Assembly (NCBI GenBank): GCA_036380695.1
Contig: DASVEG010000053.1
Coordinates: 1-7,823 of the forward strand
Direction: 5' to 3'
From: DASVEG01 sp036380695
GTDB taxonomy: Bacteria > Actinomycetota > Acidimicrobiia > Acidimicrobiales > CADCTF01
DNA length: 7,823 nt
How positions within the stretch are numbered: position 1 is the stretch's first letter; each line of letters begins with the position of its first letter. The translations under genes were made by a program, and so were the position numbers. The notes below the pieces were generated by a model. That model made no database searches. It saw only the letters and a program-made list of their open reading frames with translations, and was not told the origin of the DNA. Shown piece by piece: positions 1 to 5,715 of this stretch.

Positions 1-18
1 GACGCGCATCTTCTTCAT
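1..18 (-). CDS. Start of an unidentified gene, cut by the window edge
   Basis: Only the first six codons are visible, reading MKKMRV from an ATG at 18-16. The frame is open to the left edge. The start is supported by an AAAGGAG ribosome binding site five bases upstream (24-30 on the plus strand). A Lys/Arg-rich beginning would fit the n-region of a signal peptide, but six residues cannot show this. The gene lies 125 bases downstream of the tethered sigma factor gene, in the same orientation, with an inverted repeat between them, so it may have its own promoter. Confidence 0.65.
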
Positions 19-23
19 GCGAG

Positions 24-30
24 CTCCTTT
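24..30 (-). promoter_or_regulatory. Strong ribosome binding site for the left-edge gene
   Basis: Read on the minus strand this is AAAGGAG, followed by a five-base spacer (CTCGC) and ATG at 18-16. It is one of the best Shine-Dalgarno matches in the window and fixes the start of the truncated gene. Confidence 0.75.
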
Positions 31-39
31 GCTCGTCTG

Positions 40-60
40 CGTACGCCGAGCCGGCGTACG
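40..60. promoter_or_regulatory. 9-bp perfect inverted repeat between two genes
   Basis: The arms CGTACGCCG (40-48) and CGGCGTACG (52-60) are perfectly complementary around the three-base centre AGC. The repeat lies in the 125-base gap between the stop of the sigma-like gene (144) and the next gene's start (18), ten bases upstream of that gene's ribosome binding site. It could be a short terminator stem without a T-run, an operator, or a 5'-UTR stem. The sequence alone does not decide. Nothing else in 61-143 stands out. Confidence 0.45.
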
Positions 61-143
61 ACTCGTCCGGTATGTACGAATCCGGGCGGCAGACGGGTCG
101 CGGTGATCGGTGTGAACTTTTTCGGCGGTCGCGGTCGACGGCC

Positions 144-1283
144 TCAGCCGAGGACGAGGTCGGCGTAGCGGTCGGCGGCGGGCCGGGGTTCGCCGTCGAT
201 GGCGTCGGCTGCGGGCCGGACGGACAGAGCCCCGGCGGGTATCCCGGGATCGGCAGGATCGGCCGGACCCACAGGGTCGACGGGCTCGACCGGGTCGACG
301 CCGGGATCCGGGATCGTGTCGACGATCGGTGCGACGAGCCCGGTGACGAGGTCGACGTAGGGCTGGACGAGCGGTGCCGGGTCGAGCGGCGGCAGCGGAC
401 CGAGTCCTTCCCCGTCGTTGTCGACCAGCCCTGGGGGAAGCTGGGGCACCCCGACGACGACGCCGGGCAGCTCGGGCAGCAGCGGGGCGCCTCCCGGTCC
501 CGGCGGGGGGTCGGTGGCGCCCGGACCTCCGACCGACGGCGTGTGCGAGCCGATGTCCTCCGGCACCACCAGCGCCGAGGCGGGGTCGAACGAGAGGCGC
601 TCGGCGGGGTCCGCAAGTGCGGTGGGTGGCGCGGCGTCGGGCGCCCCGCCGAGCGCGATCACGACGACCACGACCGCAGCCGCGGCGGCCGCACCAGCGG
701 CCGGGGCCACGGCGCGAGGTGCAGGCATGGCGAGCAGCCGCAGGCGCCGCGCACCGGCACCCGTCACCCCGCCGCCGAAGATCTTGCCGAGCACGAGCAC
801 CAGCCGGGCCCGCGCGCGGTGCAAGCGAACTGCGTCGCGCACCGCCTCGCGCCGGTCGCCGTACGCGACGTCGCCCGCGGCGACGACGGTGGCCAGCGCG
901 GCCCGGTCCGCTGGCCGCAGCGCACGGATCGCCCGCAGCGCGCGGGCGAGGTCGAGCCGCGCGAGCACCGTCGTCTCGACCCCCGGCTGCGCGTCGTCGC
1001 ACACCGGCTGTTCGGGCGTGTCGGGGAGGACGGCGAGCGGCGTCTCCCGGCGCGACCGATCGATCACCACGCGCAGGGCGACGGTGTAGGTCCACCTCGC
1101 CAGCTCGTCGACCGACGTCACCTCCGGCCGGGCTCGCCAGGCGCGAGCCGCGGCCTCCTGCAGCGCCTCCTCGGCCATGTCGGCACCCACACGCCGCCGG
1201 CGCAGCCCGCTCAGCACGCGCCGCGACACCTCCGGCCACGCCGCTTCGAAGTCCTCGACGCCGAACGCCGTACCTGTCCCCAC
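144..1283 (-). CDS. Membrane-tethered ECF-type sigma factor-like protein
   Basis: About 379 residues from a GTG at 1283. Residues 12-80 match sigma-70 region 2, with a WxEV start, a helix containing the AEEALQEAAARAW signature, and a WTYTVALRVVIDRSRR end. Residues 112-161 resemble region 4 but with a shortened helix-turn-helix that ends in LHRARARL. Residues 192-212 are a strongly hydrophobic Ala/Val helix that I read as a membrane span. The remaining ~165 residues are rich in Pro, Asp, Val and Gly, with a VxP-type repeat, and should lie outside the cell. Sigma factors with C-terminal membrane extensions are known in Actinobacteria; tethering here is inferred. The frame stays open to 1550, but an upstream start would run through the stem-loop at 1433-1469. 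GTG 1283 has GAGG eight bases upstream; GTG 1292 is the alternative. No separate anti-sigma gene is seen next to it. Confidence 0.8.
   Translation of the reverse strand: MGTGTAFGVEDFEAAWPEVSRRVLSGLRRRRVGADMAEEALQEAAARAWRARPEVTSVDELARWTYTVALRVVIDRSRRETPLAVLPDTPEQPVCDDAQPGVETTVLARLDLARALRAIRALRPADRAALATVVAAGDVAYGDRREAVRDAVRLHRARARLVLVLGKIFGGGVTGAGARRLRLLAMPAPRAVAPAAGAAAAAAVVVVVIALGGAPDAAPPTALADPAERLSFDPASALVVPEDIGSHTPSVGGPGATDPPPGPGGAPLLPELPGVVVGVPQLPPGLVDNDGEGLGPLPPLDPAPLVQPYVDLVTGLVAPIVDTIPDPGVDPVEPVDPVGPADPADPGIPAGALSVRPAADAIDGEPRPAADRYADLVLG
243..299 (-). repeat. Low-complexity Asp/Pro/Val repeat in the sigma protein tail
   Basis: Within the extracytoplasmic tail (about residues 329-347) the protein alternates short units of the type V-x-P, x-D-P and A-D-P. 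At DNA level this gives repeated GGGTCGAC-like words. Such Pro/Asp-rich tails often act as extended cell-wall-spanning linkers, but no folded domain follows here; the protein ends about 30 residues later with RYADLVLG. Confidence 0.5.
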
Positions 1284-1298
1284 CGTGCCCACCTCGAT

Positions 1299-1313
1299 GC
1301 GGGCGATGCCCGC
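1299..1313 (-). promoter_or_regulatory. Small hairpin between Shine-Dalgarno-like purines and sigma start
   Basis: The arms GCGGGC and GCCCGC pair perfectly around a three-base loop. On the minus strand the order is AGGGAGGGAGCA (1325-1314), then this hairpin, then ATCGAG and GTG at 1292. Folding the hairpin would bring the purine-rich run to about ten bases from that GTG, a normal spacing. It may therefore bridge or gate translation of the tethered sigma factor. This is a suggestion from layout only. I see no confident promoter elsewhere in 1284-1432. Confidence 0.35.
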
Positions 1314-1432
1314 TGCTCCCTCCCTATGAGTTCTACGTGCGCATCGCAACACATCCTTCGGAGGAAAAGACGGGCGCGGCCGGCGGGGTTTCCAGCGGCC
1401 TCGGGTGGGACGCGTGCGCCCGGGCTTGCCTC

Positions 1433-1469
1433 TGGCCAGAAACCCACTTCCTCGGTGGGTTTCTGGCCA
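1433..1469 (-). terminator. 15-bp perfect stem-loop after the protease-lipoprotein operon
   Basis: The arms TGGCCAGAAACCCAC (1433-1447) and GTGGGTTTCTGGCCA (1455-1469) are perfectly complementary, with a seven-base loop (TTCCTCG on the plus strand). The stem begins 25 bases past the TAG stop of the lipoprotein gene at 1495 and lies before the next gene's start, so its position fits a transcription terminator. There is no T-run after the stem on the minus strand, as is common for stem-only terminators in high-GC actinobacteria. It could also shield the mRNA 3' end. Confidence 0.75.
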
Positions 1470-1494
1470 AAAGCGCCAGTTGTTCGAGCGCCGG

Positions 1495-2274
1495 CTAGAG
1501 GCCGTCCGCTCGTGTCTCGTGGGGGTACGCGCCGACCATCTGGACGACACGGGGAGCCGCGGCCTTCGCCTCGAGGTCGCGGAGCGTAGGCGTCGCCGCC
1601 AGCAGCTCGTGTCCGCGGTGCTCGGGCATCAGGTCCATGTGCAGGGTGCCGTCGGCGGCGACCCGGGCGACGGCCATACCGTCCTCCTCGATCACCCAGA
1701 AGAGGTCGCGGTCGTACGCCGTCACCATGCTGTCGTCGCGGAGGAAGAGCACCACCCGGCCGAGGGACTCGAGCCCGGCCCGCATCGTGGCGAACCCTGC
1801 GGGTCCGTACGACGGGAAGACGACCTCGATTTCCTTCGGTGTCGAGGACGCCAGCCCGCGTTCGACCTTGACGGTCGCGTGCGCGGTCCACCAGCGCGCC
1901 CGCGAGTCGCCGAAGTCGACGGGGATGCCGGCTGGGGCGTCACCGTTGGTTACCCGGAATCCCTTGCCTCGCCTGACGTCCACGATCTCGCCGAGGACGA
2001 CGTGCGTCGCGACGCCCCCGACGACCTCGCCGGTGGCCCTGGCATAGGACACGTTCGGGAGCATCTCGTCGAGCGTGCGGTACCAGCCGCCGTCGGTCGC
2101 CTTCGCCAGGGATCGCTCCAGGAACAGGTGGGCGACCTCGTGGCGTGCCTGCGCGGCGGAGACGTCCGGGGCGTCGACCGAAGACCGAGTGCACGCACCG
2201 CCGAGGATCGTCACGGCGACGAACGCAACGATGGCTGCGGACGCGTGCCTCCGGGTCATGTGCGGGTGAGCCAT
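1495..2274 (-). CDS. Lipoprotein of unknown function, coupled to the metalloprotease
   Basis: About 259 residues. The ATG at 2274 overlaps the TGA stop of the upstream protease gene (TGATG), so the two are translationally coupled; a GGGGG run nine bases upstream can serve as ribosome binding site. ATGs at 2280 and 2259 are alternatives. The N-terminus has basic residues, a hydrophobic stretch and a relaxed lipobox ending ILGGAC (Cys28), so the mature protein should be lipid-anchored outside the membrane. The rest is a mixed soluble domain with beta-like segments (THVVLGEIVDV, ARWWTAHATVKVERGL, LGRVVLFLRDD, DLFWVIEEDG) and a short charged C-terminal helix (TLRDLEAKA). I do not recognise a named family or any catalytic motif. 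As partner of a secreted protease it might act in folding, anchoring or immunity, but that is inference. A strong stem-loop follows the stop. Confidence 0.85.
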   Translation of the reverse strand: MAHPHMTRRHASAAIVAFVAVTILGGACTRSSVDAPDVSAAQARHEVAHLFLERSLAKATDGGWYRTLDEMLPNVSYARATGEVVGGVATHVVLGEIVDVRRGKGFRVTNGDAPAGIPVDFGDSRARWWTAHATVKVERGLASSTPKEIEVVFPSYGPAGFATMRAGLESLGRVVLFLRDDSMVTAYDRDLFWVIEEDGMAVARVAADGTLHMDLMPEHRGHELLAATPTLRDLEAKAAAPRVVQMVGAYPHETRADGL

Positions 2275-3359
2275 CAGCATGCACCCCCGATGCGGCCAGA
2301 GAACCGCGTCCACTTGGCGACGTCACCAGGCGCAACCAGCACCATGTTTCCGTCGTCCTGGATCTTGAAGTGCGCGCCCGCACACACCGGGCCGCTGGTG
2401 TTGGTGGCCCACACGGGCCACTCCGCCCACCCGTCGTTGGCGTACTGCACGAGGTTGCCGTCGCTCTGCATCGTCAACCGGTTGGCGTACGGGTTGTTCA
2501 TCCCGTTCGACCAGCACACGTTGTTCGGGCATCCAGGGCCGTACTCGACGAGGTTGCCATCGCCCTGCAACCACAACGTGAACATGCCGTTGGGCGACGT
2601 CACCGCCTGGTTCTCCACGAGTTGGCTCGGCAGGTGGAGCTGCGAGTTCGTATGCAGCACCCACGACCAGCCGTTGATGTGGGCGAGGTCGTGCCAGTTG
2701 ATGTTGTCGGACTGGAACTGACCCTGATGGATGCAGGTATTCGGCGCTGGGTTTTCGTGCTTGAGCCCGACGGTGTGGCCGATCTCGTGGCACGACACGG
2801 TCCGTCGAGCGAGGTTGTTGTCGGCGACCTGGAGATCCCACCAACTGAGGTCGTAGCGAACCTCGTGCTTCTCGCACGTGTTGGCAGACGTCAGGCTCAC
2901 GCAGACGGCGAGCCCGACGGTAGCCGCGACGTTGGGCGGTTGCGGGTGCCAGGCCTGGCCGCAGAACGTCGAGTAGTTCTCGTCGTAGACGACGACGTCG
3001 GTGGCGGAGGACGCGGTGCTGAGCGTCGTGGTGTCGATGCTGGTGGGGCCGTACACGCTGTTCTGGGCCCAGTCCTGGTGGATCCGGACGCTGTCGGTGA
3101 GTGCCGAGTAGTAGAACGTGTGCGGGTTCGGATCCTGCTTGTTGATCACGCCGTTGTAGGGCGTGTTCCCGGTCGACGTGCATGCCATCCGCCCGCCGCT
3201 CGCACCGGAGTAGTTGGTTGCTTGCGAGACGTCGGCGAGCTGGACGTTTGCGCCGGCGATCAGCAAGACCGTCACGGCGAGTCTTGGGAACAGGCGGCGT
3301 GGCCGCGCCGCTGAGCCCCCCGAAACGTGGCGCGCGCGAACGCGCCCGGAATGATTCAC
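2274..3359 (-). CDS. Secreted metzincin-type zinc metalloprotease with C-terminal B-lectin domain
   Basis: 361 residues from a GTG at 3359, set by an AAGGAG seven bases upstream. Residues 20-46 form a Sec-type signal peptide (basic, then LAVTVLLIAGANV). The catalytic part (about 47-240) carries HEIGHTVGLKH at 191-201, the HExxHxxGxxH zinc motif of metzincins: His191, His195 and His201 as ligands, Glu192 as general base. Cys190 just before it and Cys209 after it may form a disulfide, an arrangement I associate with actinobacterial secreted matrixin-like proteases. The expected Met-turn methionine after Cys209 is Ile210. Residues 245-361 form a bulb-type lectin domain with three repeats: QGDGNLVEY (265-273) and QSDGNLVQY (298-306) match the mannose-binding QxDxNxVxY motif, and QDDGNMVLV (334-342) is degenerate. 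The protein is probably exported and directed to mannose-type glycans, with the substrate unknown. Its stop overlaps the lipoprotein start. Confidence 0.92.
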   Translation of the reverse strand: MNHSGRVRARHVSGGSAARPRRLFPRLAVTVLLIAGANVQLADVSQATNYSGASGGRMACTSTGNTPYNGVINKQDPNPHTFYYSALTDSVRIHQDWAQNSVYGPTSIDTTTLSTASSATDVVVYDENYSTFCGQAWHPQPPNVAATVGLAVCVSLTSANTCEKHEVRYDLSWWDLQVADNNLARRTVSCHEIGHTVGLKHENPAPNTCIHQGQFQSDNINWHDLAHINGWSWVLHTNSQLHLPSQLVENQAVTSPNGMFTLWLQGDGNLVEYGPGCPNNVCWSNGMNNPYANRLTMQSDGNLVQYANDGWAEWPVWATNTSGPVCAGAHFKIQDDGNMVLVAPGDVAKWTRFSGRIGGAC

Positions 3360-3366
3360 TCTCGAG

Positions 3367-3372
3367 CTCCTT
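3367..3372 (-). promoter_or_regulatory. Ribosome binding site that fixes the GTG start of the protease
   Basis: On the minus strand this reads AAGGAG, followed by seven bases (CTCGAGA) and the GTG at 3359-3357. It makes GTG rather than an internal ATG the start and places the signal peptide correctly. Confidence 0.85.
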
Positions 3373-3463
3373 GCGATGAGTTGGCGCTGGTGACCCAGCG
3401 ATCACGTATGCGTGGCGGCGCGCGGAGCGAGACTGAGCGTCGATTCCGGACCCCGCCTGTCGT

Positions 3464-3483
3464 GCGCCTGGAGGTCCAGGCGC
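3464..3483 (-). terminator. 9-bp inverted repeat in the sensor-to-protease gap
   Basis: GCGCCTGGA (3464-3472) and TCCAGGCGC (3475-3483) are perfect complements, giving an RNA stem of eight pairs with a four-base loop. It lies 69 bases downstream of the stop of the sensor gene (3552) and 105 bases upstream of the protease GTG. A stem without a T-run could end the sigma/sensor transcript; the dyad could equally be an operator for the protease operon. The rest of the gap (3373-3551) must hold the protease promoter if it has its own, but I find no pair of boxes I trust. Confidence 0.45.
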
Positions 3484-3551
3484 GTGGTTCCGTCAGTGCT
3501 CGTCTGGCGACCTCCCCCCGACGTCGAACCGGTCGTTGGCGGTCACGGCCC

Positions 3552-5066
3552 TCACCCAGCGCCAGGGGAGAACGGATCGGAGGCGCGCGGACCGGCGGGC
3601 TCGAATCCGACGAATTCACGCGGCTGCGACGCGCGGTAGGCGAGGCGGTACGGCAGTGCAGTGGGGTTCGCGAAGCCGGCGCCCCCCCAGGTGATCGTCG
3701 GGGCGAAACCGGACGCCAGCCGCACCTGGTCGAGCGCCGTCTTGAGGCGACTTCTCGTGACCTCGTCGCCGAGTGTCTCCAACGCGGTGACGATCGCCCG
3801 GACGGCGAGGAAGCCACGGATCGCCTGCTCCTCGAACGCGGCGGCCCCAACGAGGTTGCGGTAGTCGACGACGTCGGGCGGCGCGCCGTCGACGGGAAGC
3901 GTGTACGGCGACCACGCGGATATCCCCTCGCACCGGTAGCCGCAGAAGGACGCGAACCCCGCGCTCGCCAAGGTCGAAATGGCACCCGTTGGCGTCGTTC
4001 TCGCCGACTCGCCTCCGCTGTCGAACCACGTCGACGCGACGCCTGGCAAGGTCGCGAACGCAATGAAGTCGCAGCCGGACCTGCAGACCTCATGGAGGGA
4101 TTGCACCTCGGACGCGTACGAGCCTTGACCGCCTTCGAGTCCGTACTCGGCGACGATCGTCGCGCCGGCCCGCGATTCGACGAACCCACGCAGCGCGTCC
4201 CGCGCCTCGGATCCCGGCGTCCAGTACTCCTGGTACACCACCGCGAAGCGGCGTGCGCCGCCGTCGTAGGCGCGCTGCGCCATCATCCGCGTCTGCGCCG
4301 CAGCGGTAGATCCGAGCGGCCAGGTCCAGTCGGATTCGTGCTCCGCCCGCGCCAGCCCGCCCGTCAGGGCCGGTAGACCCCGGTCGATCGCGCCGTTGTA
4401 CAACGCAGCGGTGAAGTCGGGGTCTTCGATGCCAGTCACGAACGCGAGGACGTCCTGCCCGGGCGTGTAGTTGTCTGGCGGCGAGATGGCGTCGAGCGCG
4501 CCCTCCTCGCCCACGACGAATCGCACCGTGCGGCCGCACACCCCGCCGGCGTCGTTGACGGCCTTCCCGTACGCCTCGGCTCCGGCCCGCAGCTCGCGCG
4601 ACCCGCGCACCCAGATGCGAACCTCGTTTGCCCCGACACCGGCGGCATCCGTGGTGCGCGGTCCGCGCGGGCAACGCGCGGTAGCCGTCGACGGTGCTTC
4701 CCCGGGGAGGGTGGTGGCCGGCGACGCGGTCGGCTGCGACGGCGACGCGCCGGCGGGGTTGGCGGCGCTGGCGGCCGGCGTCGTCGTGCTCGACGGCACC
4801 GCACTCGCCGGGTCGGTCGGCGGAGGGCCGCCTCGAACGGTGGTGGCCGTCGGCTCGTCCGCCGTACGGATGCGGCGGCTCGCGCCGCCCTCTCCGGCGG
4901 TGACCCCCACGGCGACGGCGACGATCATCGCCAGGCTGCAAGCGGCCGCGCGCCGCAACCGGCGCGTGCGAAACGCCGCGGCACGCCGCACGACGTCCTC
5001 GATCGGCGGCGCCGGCACCAGCGGGCGCGCCACGAGGTCCGCGGCGAGATCGCGGAGGTCAGACAT
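3552..5066 (-). CDS. Membrane-anchored periplasmic-binding-protein sensor, putative anti-sigma partner
   Basis: 504 residues from ATG 5066, with GGAGG six bases upstream. Residues 1-39 are cytoplasmic, acidic-helical then Arg-rich (MSDLRDLAADLV to RTRRLRR), as in short anti-sigma domains, but lack the HxxxCxxC zinc motif. Residues 40-57 are a single membrane span. Residues 65-135 are a Pro/Thr/Ser/Ala linker. Residues ~146-480 resemble type I periplasmic-binding proteins of the branched-chain amino-acid receptor family (LivJ/Peripla_BP_6): GKAVNDAGGVCGR near 167-179, RRFAVVYQE near 272-280, and a C-terminal GFLAVRAIVTALETLG helix. Cys175 plus pairs Cys328/Cys332 and Cys375/Cys379 suggest disulfides outside the cell. 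The ATG overlaps the ECF sigma gene by 8 bp, the usual sigma/anti-sigma layout. No ABC permease or ATPase lies nearby, so sensing fits better than transport. The anti-sigma role is inference; ligand unknown. Confidence 0.85.
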   Translation of the reverse strand: MSDLRDLAADLVARPLVPAPPIEDVVRRAAAFRTRRLRRAAACSLAMIVAVAVGVTAGEGGASRRIRTADEPTATTVRGGPPPTDPASAVPSSTTTPAASAANPAGASPSQPTASPATTLPGEAPSTATARCPRGPRTTDAAGVGANEVRIWVRGSRELRAGAEAYGKAVNDAGGVCGRTVRFVVGEEGALDAISPPDNYTPGQDVLAFVTGIEDPDFTAALYNGAIDRGLPALTGGLARAEHESDWTWPLGSTAAAQTRMMAQRAYDGGARRFAVVYQEYWTPGSEARDALRGFVESRAGATIVAEYGLEGGQGSYASEVQSLHEVCRSGCDFIAFATLPGVASTWFDSGGESARTTPTGAISTLASAGFASFCGYRCEGISAWSPYTLPVDGAPPDVVDYRNLVGAAAFEEQAIRGFLAVRAIVTALETLGDEVTRSRLKTALDQVRLASGFAPTITWGGAGFANPTALPYRLAYRASQPREFVGFEPAGPRASDPFSPGAG

Positions 5067-5559
5067 GACGCGCCTCCAGTGGCTCTGGGTCGTCGGCGAG
5101 CACTCGTCCGAGCGTGCGGCGCGCATCCGCGAGTGCCGACGACACGGTGCTCCTCGTCACGCCCATGACGGTCGCGATCTGCTCCTCGGTGAGATCGGCG
5201 ACGAAACGAAGGACGACGGCGGTTCGCTGGCGATCGGGAAGCTCGCGGACGGCCGCCCACGCCTCGCCGGCCGGGGCCGGCACCGCCGAGACGCGCGGTT
5301 GGCGGAGCAGGAGCCGCTGCTCGAGCCGCTCGCGACGGGCTCGTCGACGCAACACGTTCAGGGCGACGCGGTACGTCCAGCCGTTCGGCGACTCCATGCG
5401 ACCGACGCGGTCCCACCTCGCCAGGGCGCGCGCGAATGCCTCGTCTGCGGCTTCCGTAGCAGTGTCGAGATCGCCGGTGACGAGCAAGAGGGCCGGAACC
5501 AGGCGCGCGTGCTCTCGCCGGTACCACGACTCGAACCCGCCGTCGGTCGCTACCGCCAC
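5059..5559 (-). CDS. ECF-subfamily RNA polymerase sigma factor
   Basis: 166 residues, the usual length of a minimal ECF sigma factor. Region 2 covers residues 9-76: FESWYRREHARL at the start, the DTATEAADEAFARALARWDRV core, and NGWTYRVALNVLRRRARR, which corresponds to the -10 binding end. Region 4 covers residues 99-156: ELPDRQRTAVVLRF followed by the helix-turn-helix LTEEQIATVMGVTRSTVSSAL, which recognises the -35 element. It is closest in style to the SigE/SigM-like actinobacterial ECFs. The GTG start at 5559 has no clear Shine-Dalgarno. The 3' end overlaps the sensor gene by 8 bp (ATGTCTGA), so the two are co-translated and the neighbour is the likely regulator. The target promoters are unknown; the protease operon 0.2 kb past the sensor gene is an obvious candidate. 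Confidence 0.93.
   Translation of the reverse strand: MAVATDGGFESWYRREHARLVPALLLVTGDLDTATEAADEAFARALARWDRVGRMESPNGWTYRVALNVLRRRARRERLEQRLLLRQPRVSAVPAPAGEAWAAVRELPDRQRTAVVLRFVADLTEEQIATVMGVTRSTVSSALADARRTLGRVLADDPEPLEARHV
5073..5077 (-). promoter_or_regulatory. Ribosome binding site of the sensor gene inside the sigma gene
   Basis: On the minus strand this is GGAGG, six bases before ATG 5066. It lies within the last codons of the sigma factor and selects ATG 5066 over the earlier in-frame start at 5126, which would overlap the sigma gene by 68 bp. Confidence 0.8.
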
Positions 5560-5641
5560 GACACATTCAAGTCACGGCACGCCCGGATTGCCGGGTTCGC
5601 CTCGCGAGTTTCCGCGCAGCGCCGCTCAGGGCTCGCTCGGC
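5560..5641 (-). promoter_or_regulatory. Probable promoter and leader region of the sigma/sensor operon
   Basis: This stretch separates the tandem hairpins from the sigma factor GTG and should contain the operon's promoter. A GGAAAC word (5608-5613, minus strand) looks like an ECF -35 box, as would suit self-regulation, but no convincing -10 partner sits at the right distance. A CCCGG/CCGGG stem with a four-base loop (5582-5595) lies 22 bases before the start and could affect translation. Both are tentative. Confidence 0.25.
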
Positions 5642-5676
5642 GAGACGTGCGCGTCTCAGCCGCGGTACTCGCGGCT
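5642..5676 (-). terminator. Two adjacent hairpins after the EF-Tu-like open frame
   Basis: GAGACG/CGTCTC (5642-5657, loop TGCG) and AGCCGCG/CGCGGCT (5658-5676, loop GTACT) are both perfect and touch each other with no base between them. They start 39 bases past the stop at 5716 and lie upstream of the sigma operon, so they probably end the right-hand transcript and insulate the sigma promoter. There is no T-run. Confidence 0.55.
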
Positions 5677-5715
5677 CATGTCGCGCGGAATCGGCTGGTG
5701 GGGTTCCCGCCGGGA

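Noticed and set aside
1284..1550. N-terminal extension of the sigma-like gene to 1550
   Set aside because: The added residues are Arg/Pro-rich, cross the 15-bp stem-loop and overlap the end of the lipoprotein gene; GTG starts at 1283 or 1292 fit the sigma domain.
72..1589. 505-residue plus-strand open frame
   Set aside because: It lies antisense to the tethered sigma gene, is dominated by Arg, Gly and Pro, shows no domain, and runs through the terminator stem. It is a GC-rich shadow.
2275..2313. Earlier start of the lipoprotein gene at 2313
   Set aside because: It would lie within the protease's C-terminus and place extra residues before a normal lipoprotein signal; the TGATG coupling at 2274 is better supported.
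2145..3314. Long plus-strand frames antisense to the protease and lipoprotein genes
   Set aside because: They have Val/Arg/Asp-rich shadow composition and no domain, while the opposite strand carries a complete zinc motif and lectin repeats.
2274..3359. Lectin-like bacteriocin (LlpA type)
   Set aside because: The B-lectin repeats are similar, but there is only one lectin domain and it is joined to a zinc protease, so the bacteriocin label does not fit.
3552..5066. Branched-chain amino-acid ABC transporter binding protein
   Set aside because: The domain resembles it, but there is a membrane anchor rather than a signal peptide, a cytoplasmic N-terminal segment, no permease or ATPase genes, and an overlap with a sigma gene.
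4925..5566. 213-residue minus-strand frame with an ATG at 5566, just before the sigma start
   Set aside because: It is Arg-rich and out of frame with the well-matched ECF regions 2 and 4 in the same interval.
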